Source: Bradyrhizobium sp. BRP22
GTDB lineage: Bacteria > Pseudomonadota > Alphaproteobacteria > Rhizobiales > Xanthobacteraceae
DNA length: 64,000 nt
Assembly (NCBI RefSeq): GCF_020194175.1
Contig: NZ_JADYVX010000020.1
Span: 62,001-126,000 of the forward strand
Direction of reading: 5' to 3'
Made by a program: the position numbers and the translations under genes. The notes below the pieces were generated by a model. That model did not search any database and was not told the DNA's origin. It saw nothing but the letters and a program-made list of their open reading frames with translations. Shown piece after piece: positions 52,416 to 61,399 of the stretch; the stretch's first letter is position 1, and each line of letters starts with the position of its first letter.

Positions 52416-55400
52416 ATGCGCGTTTTCAGCGTTCCCCTCTCCGCTCCATTCCTGCGTACCGTCATCGCCGCCCTGGTCGATGGTCGCCTGGTCAGGGGAT
52501 TTGACGCGCGCCGCAATCCCGAAAAGCTGGCGGATGCGACGCTCTATCTGCCGACGCGACGCGCCGGCCGGCTCGCACGGGAGATATTCCTCGATGTCCT
52601 GAACACGGATGCCGTCGTGCTGCCGCGCATCGTAGCGCTTGGCGACATCGATGAGGATGAACTCGCCTTCGCGGAAGAGGCAGAACAATTCGGCGGCGCG
52701 GCGCCGCTTGAGATCCCGCCCAAGCTCGGCGAGCTCGAGCGGCGGCTGATACTGGCGAGGCTGGTTGCGGCCTGGGCGAAGAGCCCGGTGACCGCGCCGC
52801 AAGTGGTCGGCGGCCCCGCATCGACGCTGCAGCTTGCCGGCGATCTCGCCCGCCTGATGGACGACATGGTGACGCGCGGGGTCGCGTGGAGCGCTCTGGA
52901 CAGGCTGGTCCCCGACCAGCTCGACCAATATTGGCAGCATTCGCTGGATTTCCTGCGAATCGCTCGCCAGGCTTGGCCGGCCTATCTCGCCGAGGTCGGC
53001 CGCATAGAGCCGGCGGCGCGGCGCGACCTCTTGATCGCGGCCGAAGCCGCGCGTCTGACCGCACGACCCGATGGTCCCGTGATCGCGGCGGGCTCGACCG
53101 GTTCGATGCCGACGACCGCCAAATTCCTCCATGCGGTGGCGAACCTGCCGCACGGCGCGGTCGTGCTGCCCGGGCTCGATACCGATCTTGATGAAGAGTC
53201 CTGGGACATGATCGGCGGCATGCGCGATGCCAAAGGCAAATTCACCACGCCGCCCGCGTCGAACCATCCGCAATTCGCCATGCATGCGCTGCTCGATCGC
53301 TTCGGCATCAAGCGCGACGAAGTGGAGATTCTGGGCGAGCCGGCACTGCACGGACGCGAGGTGCTGATGTCGGAAGCGATGCGGCCGTCCAGCGCCACCG
53401 CGCAATGGCACGACCGGCTCGAACAGCCCGAAATCGCCGCCAAGATTTCCGCCGGCATGAACGGCATTGCCGTCGTGGAGGCACCGAATCCGGAGATGGA
53501 AGCGCTCGCCATCGCCATTGCGATGCGCGAGGCGCGGCATCTCAATAAATCGGCCGCGCTGGTGACGCCGGATCGCGCCTTGGCGCGGCGGGTGATGGCG
53601 GCGCTGACGCGCTGGAATCTCGAATTCGACGATTCCGGCGGTGAAGCGCTGATGGACACACCGTCGGGCGTTTTCGCCCGCCTCGCCGCGGAAGCCGCGA
53701 CCAAGGGACTGGAGCCACCGACGCTGCTGGCGCTGTTGAAACATCCGCTGTTCCGGATCGGCGCCGCGCCTGGCGCTCACCGGCGCGCCACGGAAGTATT
53801 GGAGCTGGCGCTCTTGCGCGGCACGCGGCCGCAAGCCGGCACTGAAGGTCTTGCCCGCGATTTCGAACGCTTCCGCGGCGAACTCACCAAGCTGCGCCGC
53901 GGCGAGACCTCCTCGCTGCATCCCCAGGAGCAGCGGACCCGGCTCCGCGATGTCGAGCTCGAGCAAGCGCAGTCGCTGATATCAAAGCTCAGGGGCGCGC
54001 TTTCGCCGCTCGAAAGCATCAGTGCATCCAAGCCTTACGATTTTGCCGAGCTGGCGCTGCGGCATCGCGAGGCTCTCACCGCCCTGTCCTGCGATCACCG
54101 TGGCATCGCCGTCGCCTTCGAGGAGCAAGCAGGCTCTGTGCTGGCGTCCGCATTCGATGATCTCGTCGGCGCAAAAAAACTGAGCGGGGTGATGGTCTCG
54201 CTCGCCGACTATGCTGACGTCTTCCAGACCGCGTTTGCCGACCGTATGGTGCGCCGCCCGGAATCGCCGCGGGCGCAGCTCCACATCTTCGGTCAGCTCG
54301 AAGCGCGACTGACGGAGACCGATCGCGTGATCCTCGGCGGGCTGGTGGAAGGCGTCTGGCCGCCGGCGCCACGGATCGATCCCTGGCTCAGCCGGCCGAT
54401 GCGGCACGAGCTCGGCCTCGATTTGCCTGAACGCCGCATCGGCCTCTCCGCGCATGACTTCGCGCAACTGCTCGGCACTGACGACGTGATCCTCAGCCAC
54501 TCGGCCAAGGTCGGCGGCGCACCGGCGGTGGCCTCGCGTTTCCTGCATCGGCTCGAAGCGGTCGCTGGCGAGGCGCGCTGGAAGGCCGCGAAAGCATTGG
54601 GCGAGACTTACGTCCATTACGCCGTCGAGCTCGACCGGCCGGAGAAGGTCGAGCCGATCGCGCAGCCGGCGCCAAAGCCGCCGCTTGCGACACGGCCGCT
54701 CAGAATGTCGGTGACCGCGATCGAGGACTGGCTGCGCGATCCCTACACGATCTATGCAAGATACATCCTCAGGCTCGACCCGCTCGATCCTGTCGACATG
54801 CCGCTGTCGGCGGCCGACCGCGGCTCGGCAATCCACGAAGCACTCGGCGAATTCACCCAAGCCTTCGCCGCCGCACTGCCGGACGATCCGCTTCGCGCCC
54901 TGCGCGAGATCGGCGGCAAACATTTCGCACCGTTGATGGAGCGGCCGGAAGCGCGGGCGCTGTGGTGGCCGCGCTTCCAGCGCATCGCGACCTGGTTTGC
55001 CGAATGGGAGACGGCGCGGCGCGGCGATATCGCGGCCATCAATGCCGAGATCTACGGCGATATCAAAATCCCCTTGGGCAACGAGCGCGCGTTCACGCTC
55101 TCGGCGCGCGCCGACCGCATCGAGCTCCACCGTGACGGCTCGTTCGCGATCCTCGACTACAAGACCGGCCAACCGCCGACCGGAAAACAAGTGCGCATGG
55201 GTCTGTCGCCGCAGCTCACGCTGGAAGCCGCGATCCTGCGCGAGGGCGGCTTCGAAGGAATTCCAGCCGGCGGATCAGTCGGCGACCTCGTTTATGTCAG
55301 GCTCAGCGGCAACAACCCGCCGGGCGAACAGCGGACGCTGGAATTGAAGATCAGGCCGGGCGACACGCCGCAGCCGCCAGACGATGCCGCCGACCACGCG

Positions 55401-55562
55401 CGGCGCGAGCTGGAGAAGCTGATCCGGCAGTTCGAGGACGAGAACCAGGCCTACACCTCGCTGAATCTGTCGATGTGGGCCAATCGCTACGGCACCTTTG
55501 ACGACCTCGCCCGGATCAAGGAATGGTCGGCGGCGGGCGGCCTGGGATTGGAGGAATGGTGA
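52416..55562 (+). CDS. addB: Double-strand break repair protein AddB
   Basis: Subunit of the AddAB helicase-nuclease, 1048 residues, which processes double-strand DNA ends for RecA loading. The start MRVFSVPLSAPFLRTVIAAL is the usual alphaproteobacterial form. The middle part is an inactive UvrD-like helicase fold. The C-terminal PD-(D/E)xK nuclease domain includes FAILDYKTGQPPTGKQ (about 910-925), with Glu further upstream. No four-cysteine iron-sulfur ligand set is seen, unlike Bacillus AddB. It overlaps addA by 7 bp. No normal ribosome site precedes the ATG. Confidence 0.95.
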   Translation: MRVFSVPLSAPFLRTVIAALVDGRLVRGFDARRNPEKLADATLYLPTRRAGRLAREIFLDVLNTDAVVLPRIVALGDIDEDELAFAEEAEQFGGAAPLEIPPKLGELERRLILARLVAAWAKSPVTAPQVVGGPASTLQLAGDLARLMDDMVTRGVAWSALDRLVPDQLDQYWQHSLDFLRIARQAWPAYLAEVGRIEPAARRDLLIAAEAARLTARPDGPVIAAGSTGSMPTTAKFLHAVANLPHGAVVLPGLDTDLDEESWDMIGGMRDAKGKFTTPPASNHPQFAMHALLDRFGIKRDEVEILGEPALHGREVLMSEAMRPSSATAQWHDRLEQPEIAAKISAGMNGIAVVEAPNPEMEALAIAIAMREARHLNKSAALVTPDRALARRVMAALTRWNLEFDDSGGEALMDTPSGVFARLAAEAATKGLEPPTLLALLKHPLFRIGAAPGAHRRATEVLELALLRGTRPQAGTEGLARDFERFRGELTKLRRGETSSLHPQEQRTRLRDVELEQAQSLISKLRGALSPLESISASKPYDFAELALRHREALTALSCDHRGIAVAFEEQAGSVLASAFDDLVGAKKLSGVMVSLADYADVFQTAFADRMVRRPESPRAQLHIFGQLEARLTETDRVILGGLVEGVWPPAPRIDPWLSRPMRHELGLDLPERRIGLSAHDFAQLLGTDDVILSHSAKVGGAPAVASRFLHRLEAVAGEARWKAAKALGETYVHYAVELDRPEKVEPIAQPAPKPPLATRPLRMSVTAIEDWLRDPYTIYARYILRLDPLDPVDMPLSAADRGSAIHEALGEFTQAFAAALPDDPLRALREIGGKHFAPLMERPEARALWWPRFQRIATWFAEWETARRGDIAAINAEIYGDIKIPLGNERAFTLSARADRIELHRDGSFAILDYKTGQPPTGKQVRMGLSPQLTLEAAILREGGFEGIPAGGSVGDLVYVRLSGNNPPGEQRTLELKIRPGDTPQPPDDAADHARRELEKLIRQFEDENQAYTSLNLSMWANRYGTFDDLARIKEWSAAGGLGLEEW

Positions 55563-58500
55563 AAGCGCCCCGCCCCATTCCCGACGCGGTGCGCGCCACG
55601 CAGGCGCGCGCGTCCGATCCCAAGGCGTCCGCGTTCGTGTCCGCCAATGCCGGTTCGGGCAAGACCCATGTGCTGGTGCAGCGCGTGATCCGGCTGTTGC
55701 TGGAGGGCGTGCCGCCGGAGAAGATCCTCTGCATCACCTTCACCAAGGCGGCCGCGGCCAACATGGCCGAGCGGGTGTTTTCCACGCTCGGCCATTGGGT
55801 CACGCTCGACGACGCGGCGCTGGACACCGCGATCCGCGAAGCCGGCATCGCCCATCCCAATGCAAGGCTGCGGCGGGAAGCGCGAAAGCTGTTCGCCTGC
55901 GCGCTGGAGACGCCGGGCGGGCTCAAGGTGCAGACCATCCACGCGCTGTGCACCCGCCTGCTGCAGCAGTTTCCGTTCGAGGCCAACGTGCCGGCGCGGT
56001 TTGCCGTGCTCGACGACCGCGACCAGAACGAGATGATGGAGCGCGCCAACCTCGCCGTGCTGCTGGAAGCCTCGCGCAACCCTGATAGCGCCACCGGGCG
56101 CGCGTTGATGGTGGCGATGGCGAGCGCAGCCGACGTCACCTTCAAGGACGTGGTGCGCGAGGCATGCCTCAGCCGCGATCATTTCATGGCGTGGACCGAT
56201 GCCGCCGGCAGCGCGGATGCGGCCGCCGCAGAGATGTCGGCGGCGCTTGGCGTTGCCGCGAATGATTCGATCGAAGAGGTCGAGCGCGAGATTCTGGATG
56301 GCCCCTGGCTGCCGCGCGCGCGCTGGGAGGATATTGCGCTGGTCCTCAACACCGGCAGCAAGTCCGACCAGGACCAGGCGGCGCGCCTGCGCGAGGCGCT
56401 GGTCTTCACCGGCAGCGCGCAGGTCGACGCCTATCTCGGCGTCTTCCTGACCGACGCCGACCGCACACCGCGCAAGTCGGTGGTGACGAAGAAATTCTGC
56501 GACAACAACCCCGCCATCGGCCGGCTGTTCGAGGCGGAAGGCTTGCGCATCCATCCGCTGATCGAGCGCCGCCGCGCCGTGACGATGCGCGACCGCACCG
56601 AGGCGCTGCTGCATATCGCGACCGCTGCGGCCGCGAACTATCGCCGCGAAAAGCTGGAGCGCGGCCAGCTCGACTATGACGACCTGATCGACAAGACGCT
56701 GGAGATGCTCGACCGCGTCTCCTCGGGCTGGGTGCATTACAAGCTCGACCGCGGCGTCGATCATGTCCTGATCGACGAGGCGCAGGACACCAGTCCGAAG
56801 CAATGGGACATCGTCGCGCACATCATCTCCGAATTCACCTCCGGTGCCGGCGCGCGCGATGGCGTTACGCGCACGGTGTTCGCTGTCGGCGACGAGAAGC
56901 AGTCGATCTTCTCGTTCCAGGGCGCGGCCCCGCATGAATTCGATTCGCGTCGCCGCGAGCTGAAGAAGAAGTTCGAGGATGCCGGGCTGAAATTCGATCC
57001 GGTCTCCTTCACCTATTCGTTCCGGTCGGGACCGGCGATCCTGCAATCTGTCGACCACGTCTTCCGCGAGCAGGAGATCTATCGCAGCATCCATGCGGTC
57101 GAGAACGGCTATCCGCTCCACAATGCGCTGGCCGACGCCGGCCCGAGCCTGATCGAGCTCTGGGAGCTTGCGGAAGCCGACGACAGGCAGGACATCGAAG
57201 GCTGGCGCGCGCCGTTCGACGGCGTCTCCGTCACCAGCCCGGAGGTCAAGCTGGCAAAGCGCATCCAGGCTGAAATCCGCCGGCTGGTGGAGAGCGGCAC
57301 CATGACCGGCAGCCGCGGCAACCGCCGGCCGCTGACCTACGGCGATGTCCTGGTGCTGGTGCGACGGCGCGGCAACGCGTTCGACGCGGTGATCCAGGCG
57401 CTGAAGCACGCCAACATCCCGGTCGCCGGCGCCGACCGGCTGAAGCTGACCGAGCATATCGCGATCATCGACCTGATGAACCTTGCGGACGCGCTGCTGC
57501 TGCCGCAGGACGATCTGGCGCTGGCAGTCGCGCTGAAGAGCCCGCTGTTCGGCCTCGATGACGACGATCTGTTCAAGCTGGCCTGGGAGCGCAAAGGATC
57601 GCTGCGCCATGCACTGTCACTGCATGCGACCATGGACGAGCGCTGCGCAGCCGCGCTGAGACGGCTCGAGCGCTGCGAGCGGCGCTTTGCCGACCTGACG
57701 CCGTTCGCGTTCTTTGCCTGGCTGCTTGGCGGCGAGGGTGGGCGGGCGCGCATCCTGCGCCGGCTCGGCCAGGAGGCCAATGACGCGCTCGATGAATTCC
57801 TCGAGCTCGCGCTGGCCTATGAGCGCAAGGCACCGAGCTCGCTGCAGGGCTTCGTGGCCTGGCTCCGCGCAGCCGACACCGAGGTGAAGCGCGACATGGA
57901 GATTTCGCGCGACGAGGTGCGCGTGATGACGGTGCACGGCGCCAAGGGCCTGGAAGCCTCCGTCGTGTTCCTGGTCGACACCACGACCTCGCCCTCGGAT
58001 ACGCAGCGCCTGCGATTGATCCATCTTCCACAAGGCAATGGCGCGCCGCATGGACCCGGTGTCGTGGTCTGGGCCGGCCGGAAAGCCGAGGACCCCAGTC
58101 CCGTTGCCAGGGCGCGTGAGGCGATGCTGGAGGAGACCGAGGACGAATATCGCCGCCTGCTCTATGTCGCGATGACCCGCGCCGCCGATCGGCTGGTCGT
58201 CGGCGGCTGCATGCCCGGCAACATGAAGAAGGTCCGGAATGCCTGCTGGTATGACCTGATCGACAAGGGCCTCGCCACTTCCGGCCTCAGCCTGCAGGAG
58301 ATCGAGACCCCGGCGGGCCTCGTGAAGCGCTATTTCCGGCCTGAGGATGCCGATGCTGCGACCGGCCTCGCGGCGTCGAGGGCGACGCAGCCGATCGAGC
58401 TGCCGTCCTGGCTGCAGCGGCCGGCGCCGGCGGAAGCCGCCGCCGACAGCCTGCTGCGACCGTCCGACCCGACCGACGACAATCGCCGCGTCCGCAGCGG

Positions 58501-59080
58501 CGAGCAGATCACCCAGCGCGCCCGCGCCATCCAGCGCGGCACGCTGGTGCACCGTCTGTTGCAGTCGCTGCCGGACATTTCAGCCGACCGCCGGCCCGGC
58601 GCGGCGCTCGCCTATCTCGAGCGCAACGCCGAGGATTGGACCGAGCAGGAGCGCGCGGCGCTGGCCGAAAGCGTCCTGGCCCTGATCGCCGATCCGCGTT
58701 TCGCAGCCGTGTTCGCCACTGGAAGCCGGGCGGAAGTGTCCATCGTCGGCCGGCTGGAGCAGCCGGGGCAAGCGCCGGCGCTGGTATCCGGCCAGATCGA
58801 CCGGCTGGTGGTGACGCCAAACGAAATTCTGATCGTCGACTTCAAGACCAACCACGCCCCGCCGAAAAGTGCGGCCGAGGCGCCCCGGGGCTATGTCCGG
58901 CAGCTCGCGCTCTATCGGGCCGTGCTGCGCAAGCTGTATCCCCACCGCCCCGTCCGCGCCGCCCTGCTCTGGACCGAAACTACTGAATTGATGGAGATTT
59001 CGGCCTCCGCGCTGGACAAGGAGCTGGCATCCCATCATGCTGGCGTGACCGAGCTTGACCCGGCAGGGGTGCGTTCATAG
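55556..59080 (+). CDS. addA: Double-strand break repair helicase AddA
   Basis: UvrD-family helicase-nuclease of 1174 residues, partner of AddB. Motif I is SANAGSGKTHVLVQRV (about 30-45), followed by KAAAANMAERV, the motif II region VLIDEAQDTSPKQWD, motif III GDEKQSIFSFQGA, motif V VMTVHGAKGLEASVVFL and motif VI LLYVAMTRAADRLVV. The C-terminal RecB-like nuclease has GQIDRLV and ILIVDFKTNHAPP. ATG 55556, preceded by GGAGG, overlaps the addB stop; an earlier ATG at 55523 would lie deeper inside addB. Confidence 0.96.
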   Translation: MVKAPRPIPDAVRATQARASDPKASAFVSANAGSGKTHVLVQRVIRLLLEGVPPEKILCITFTKAAAANMAERVFSTLGHWVTLDDAALDTAIREAGIAHPNARLRREARKLFACALETPGGLKVQTIHALCTRLLQQFPFEANVPARFAVLDDRDQNEMMERANLAVLLEASRNPDSATGRALMVAMASAADVTFKDVVREACLSRDHFMAWTDAAGSADAAAAEMSAALGVAANDSIEEVEREILDGPWLPRARWEDIALVLNTGSKSDQDQAARLREALVFTGSAQVDAYLGVFLTDADRTPRKSVVTKKFCDNNPAIGRLFEAEGLRIHPLIERRRAVTMRDRTEALLHIATAAAANYRREKLERGQLDYDDLIDKTLEMLDRVSSGWVHYKLDRGVDHVLIDEAQDTSPKQWDIVAHIISEFTSGAGARDGVTRTVFAVGDEKQSIFSFQGAAPHEFDSRRRELKKKFEDAGLKFDPVSFTYSFRSGPAILQSVDHVFREQEIYRSIHAVENGYPLHNALADAGPSLIELWELAEADDRQDIEGWRAPFDGVSVTSPEVKLAKRIQAEIRRLVESGTMTGSRGNRRPLTYGDVLVLVRRRGNAFDAVIQALKHANIPVAGADRLKLTEHIAIIDLMNLADALLLPQDDLALAVALKSPLFGLDDDDLFKLAWERKGSLRHALSLHATMDERCAAALRRLERCERRFADLTPFAFFAWLLGGEGGRARILRRLGQEANDALDEFLELALAYERKAPSSLQGFVAWLRAADTEVKRDMEISRDEVRVMTVHGAKGLEASVVFLVDTTTSPSDTQRLRLIHLPQGNGAPHGPGVVVWAGRKAEDPSPVARAREAMLEETEDEYRRLLYVAMTRAADRLVVGGCMPGNMKKVRNACWYDLIDKGLATSGLSLQEIETPAGLVKRYFRPEDADAATGLAASRATQPIELPSWLQRPAPAEAAADSLLRPSDPTDDNRRVRSGEQITQRARAIQRGTLVHRLLQSLPDISADRRPGAALAYLERNAEDWTEQERAALAESVLALIADPRFAAVFATGSRAEVSIVGRLEQPGQAPALVSGQIDRLVVTPNEILIVDFKTNHAPPKSAAEAPRGYVRQLALYRAVLRKLYPHRPVRAALLWTETTELMEISASALDKELASHHAGVTELDPAGVRS

Positions 59081-59145
59081 GTTTGCCATATGATCCCAGG
59101 CGCGACTCAGTCCCGCCCCTTTCTTCCAACCGAACGAGGTACCCC

Positions 59146-59466
59146 ATGTCCGTTGGCAAGGTTTCTGACGCCAATTTCGATGCCGAAGTGCTCAACGCGA
59201 CCGGGCCTGTCGTGGTCGATTTCTGGGCCGAATGGTGCGGCCCCTGCCGCATGATCGCGCCCGCACTGGACGAGATCGCGGGTTCGATGGGCGACAAGGT
59301 CAAGATCGTGAAGCTCAACGTCGACGAGAGCCCGAAGACGGCTTCCAAATATGGCGTGATGTCGATCCCGACCCTGATGATCTTCAAGGGCGGCGAGATG
59401 GCTTCGCGCCAGGTCGGCGCGGCGCCCAAGGCGAAGCTGCAGCAGTGGATTTCCGCTGCGGTCTGA
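59146..59466 (+). CDS. trxA: Thioredoxin
   Basis: Disulfide reductase of 106 residues, the standard thioredoxin length, with the active site WCGPC (Trp30-Cys34) and cis-Pro in MSIPTLMIF. It provides reducing power to ribonucleotide reductase and many cytosolic proteins. ATG 59146 gives MSVGKVSDANFDAEV. It follows addA by 65 bp, as in most alphaproteobacteria with this order, and is followed by an intrinsic terminator. Confidence 0.97.
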   Translation: MSVGKVSDANFDAEVLNATGPVVVDFWAEWCGPCRMIAPALDEIAGSMGDKVKIVKLNVDESPKTASKYGVMSIPTLMIFKGGEMASRQVGAAPKAKLQQWISAAV

Positions 59467-59498
59467 TCCGCTAGTCTCCTTAGAATAATTTCTCGCAG

Positions 59499-59522
59499 CG
59501 GCCGGCCAAGTGTCGGCCGTTT
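59499..59522 (+). terminator. Intrinsic terminator after trxA
   Basis: Arms CGGCCG (59499-59504) and CGGCCG (59514-59519) with a 9-nt loop, then TTT. It lies 32 bp after the trxA stop. Confidence 0.5.
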
Positions 59523-59562
59523 GCGTTGAATGGGCGTGTGTCGCGTCTGAAGGCCCTCGCCC

Positions 59563-60627
59563 GTGCCGTCTCCCCGCCGAAAGACCATCTCCAATTCCAC
59601 CGCGCTGGTTGCGATGGAAGCCCGTTCGGTCGATGCGATCCCGCGCGGCGACGCGTGGCAATATGAGCCGAAATGGGATGGCTTCCGCTGCCTGCTCGCG
59701 CGTCAGGGCGCGAAGGTCGACCTGCGCTCCAAGTCCGGCGAAGATCTCGGCCGCTATTTTCCGGAGCTGATTGCCGCTGCGCTCGAGCTGAAGGCGACCT
59801 CTTTCCTGCTCGACGGCGAAATCGTCGTCCCGCATGGCAAGACATTCTCGTTCGACGATCTGTTGCAGCGGATTCATCCGGCGGCCAGCCGCGTCAAGAG
59901 GCTGGCGCAGGAGACGCCAGCGCTGTTCATCACCTTCGACCTGCTCGCGACGGCCGCGGAGAAGAAGCTTTCCGCGCAACCGCTGCATCAGCGGCGGTCG
60001 AAGCTCGACGTCTTCGCCAGGCAACAGTTCAAGTCCCATCCTACCTTTCGGCTGTCGCCCGTCACCGCAAGCTACGCGACCGCGGTGAAGTGGCTGAAGC
60101 AGTCCGGCGGCGGCTTCGACGGCGTGATCGCCAAGCGCATCGATCTGCCCTATCAGGGCGGCAACCGCGACGGCATGCAGAAGATCAAGAAATTCCGCAG
60201 CGCCGATTGCGTCGTCGGCGGCTTCCGCTATGCGACCAACAAGATCGGCGGCCGGAATGTCGTCGGTTCACTCCTGCTCGGCCTCTATGACGATGACGGC
60301 CTCTTGCACCATGTCGGCTTCACCTCCGCCATCAAGCGCGAGGACAAGCCGGCGCTGACGTCCAAGCTGGAGGCGCTTATCGCAAAGCCCGGCTTCACCG
60401 GCAATGCGCCGGGCGGCCCGAGCCGCTGGTCGACCGACCGCTCCGCGCAATGGTGCCCGCTGAAGCCGAAACTGGTGATCGAGGTCTGCTACGATCATTT
60501 CAGCGGCGAGCGCTTCCGCCACGGCACCTCGATCCTGCGCTGGCGCCCGGACAAGGCGCCGCGGCAATGCAGCTTCGAGCAGTTGAAGCAGAAGGCCGTC
60601 GATCCGATGAAGCTGCTGAGCTCGTAG
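59563..60627 (+). CDS. ATP-dependent DNA ligase (LigC/LigD-ligase type)
   Basis: Enzyme of 354 residues that seals DNA nicks using ATP. The adenylation motif I is EPKWDGFR, with nucleophile Lys37. Motifs III (LLDGEIVV), IV (FDGVIAKR) and V (QKIKKFRSADCVVGGF) follow, then an OB-fold domain (about 225-345). It has no polymerase or nuclease module, so it is a stand-alone ligase rather than full LigD. Such ligases act in non-homologous end joining or stationary-phase repair. It starts with GTG 59563, directly after the trxA terminator and near addAB. The essential NAD-dependent ligase must be elsewhere. Confidence 0.88.
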   Translation: MPSPRRKTISNSTALVAMEARSVDAIPRGDAWQYEPKWDGFRCLLARQGAKVDLRSKSGEDLGRYFPELIAAALELKATSFLLDGEIVVPHGKTFSFDDLLQRIHPAASRVKRLAQETPALFITFDLLATAAEKKLSAQPLHQRRSKLDVFARQQFKSHPTFRLSPVTASYATAVKWLKQSGGGFDGVIAKRIDLPYQGGNRDGMQKIKKFRSADCVVGGFRYATNKIGGRNVVGSLLLGLYDDDGLLHHVGFTSAIKREDKPALTSKLEALIAKPGFTGNAPGGPSRWSTDRSAQWCPLKPKLVIEVCYDHFSGERFRHGTSILRWRPDKAPRQCSFEQLKQKAVDPMKLLSS

Positions 60628-60652
60628 CAGCCGGAGTCCGGACGGCGCGGTG

Positions 60653-61399
60653 CTAACGAATCCAGCCGGTCGCCAGGGCAGATGCCAGTTCCAACTGGCC
60701 ATTCTCGCGCGCCAGCGCGGCCATGGCGTCGTGATCGTAGGGCACATGGCGGAACGTCACCCGCCAGGCACCGTCGGCTAATTCCAGGATCGCATAGCGC
60801 GCATCCGGCGTACCCGCCTCCACGACATGCTTGTAGGGATGAACGTCGCGATAGCCGGGAGAACCGACGCTGCCCGGATTGACGATCAGGCGCCCGTCGC
60901 GCAGCCGCACCGCACGTGCCAGATGACTGTGGCCGCAGAGGATCAGCGGCTGTGTGACGCCACTCGCGACCTGCTCGATCGCCTCCAGCGACGCCATCCG
61001 CACGGTGCCGTCGGGCAGCACCGTTTCCAGCCAATAGACCTCGTCGCTTGCTGGCGTCGCATGGCAGAGAAAGACCTGATCGCGAAACACACGCGTTGCC
61101 GGCACCGCACGCAGCCAGTCGAGATGACTCTGGTCGAGTTGCGCGTACGCCGGCCGGTCCCACGAACCCATCTTCTCCCGCGGCCTGTCGATGAGATACC
61201 GGTCGTGATTGCCAAGCACATGAACCGCACCGAGCGCCATCAGCGCGTCCATCGTCCGCCGCGCGTCCAGCGGACCGCTCGCCATGTCGCCGAGATTGAC
61301 GATCTCGGTAATTCCCTGCGCGCGGATGTCGGCAACCACAGCTTCCAGCGCCAGATAGTTGCCGTGCACGTCGGCGATGGCAGCAAAGCGCAGCGTCAT
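60653..61399 (-). CDS. Calcineurin-like metallophosphoesterase
   Basis: Protein of 248 residues with the full two-metal motif set: DVHGN, GDMASGP, GNHDRY, CHATP and GHSHLA. It belongs to the YfcE/MJ0936-like branch of cytoplasmic phosphodiesterases; the substrate is unknown. It starts MTLRFAAIADVHGN at ATG 61397-61399, overlapping the folC stop by 4 bp, so it is the last gene of the trpA-accD-folC transcript. Convergent with the ligase gene, 25 bp apart. Confidence 0.88.
   Translation of the reverse strand: MTLRFAAIADVHGNYLALEAVVADIRAQGITEIVNLGDMASGPLDARRTMDALMALGAVHVLGNHDRYLIDRPREKMGSWDRPAYAQLDQSHLDWLRAVPATRVFRDQVFLCHATPASDEVYWLETVLPDGTVRMASLEAIEQVASGVTQPLILCGHSHLARAVRLRDGRLIVNPGSVGSPGYRDVHPYKHVVEAGTPDARYAILELADGAWRVTFRHVPYDHDAMAALARENGQLELASALATGWIR

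Noticed and set aside
55487..57610. 707-codon open frame antisense to addA
   Set aside because: Shadow of addA, low-complexity His/Arg/Leu composition.
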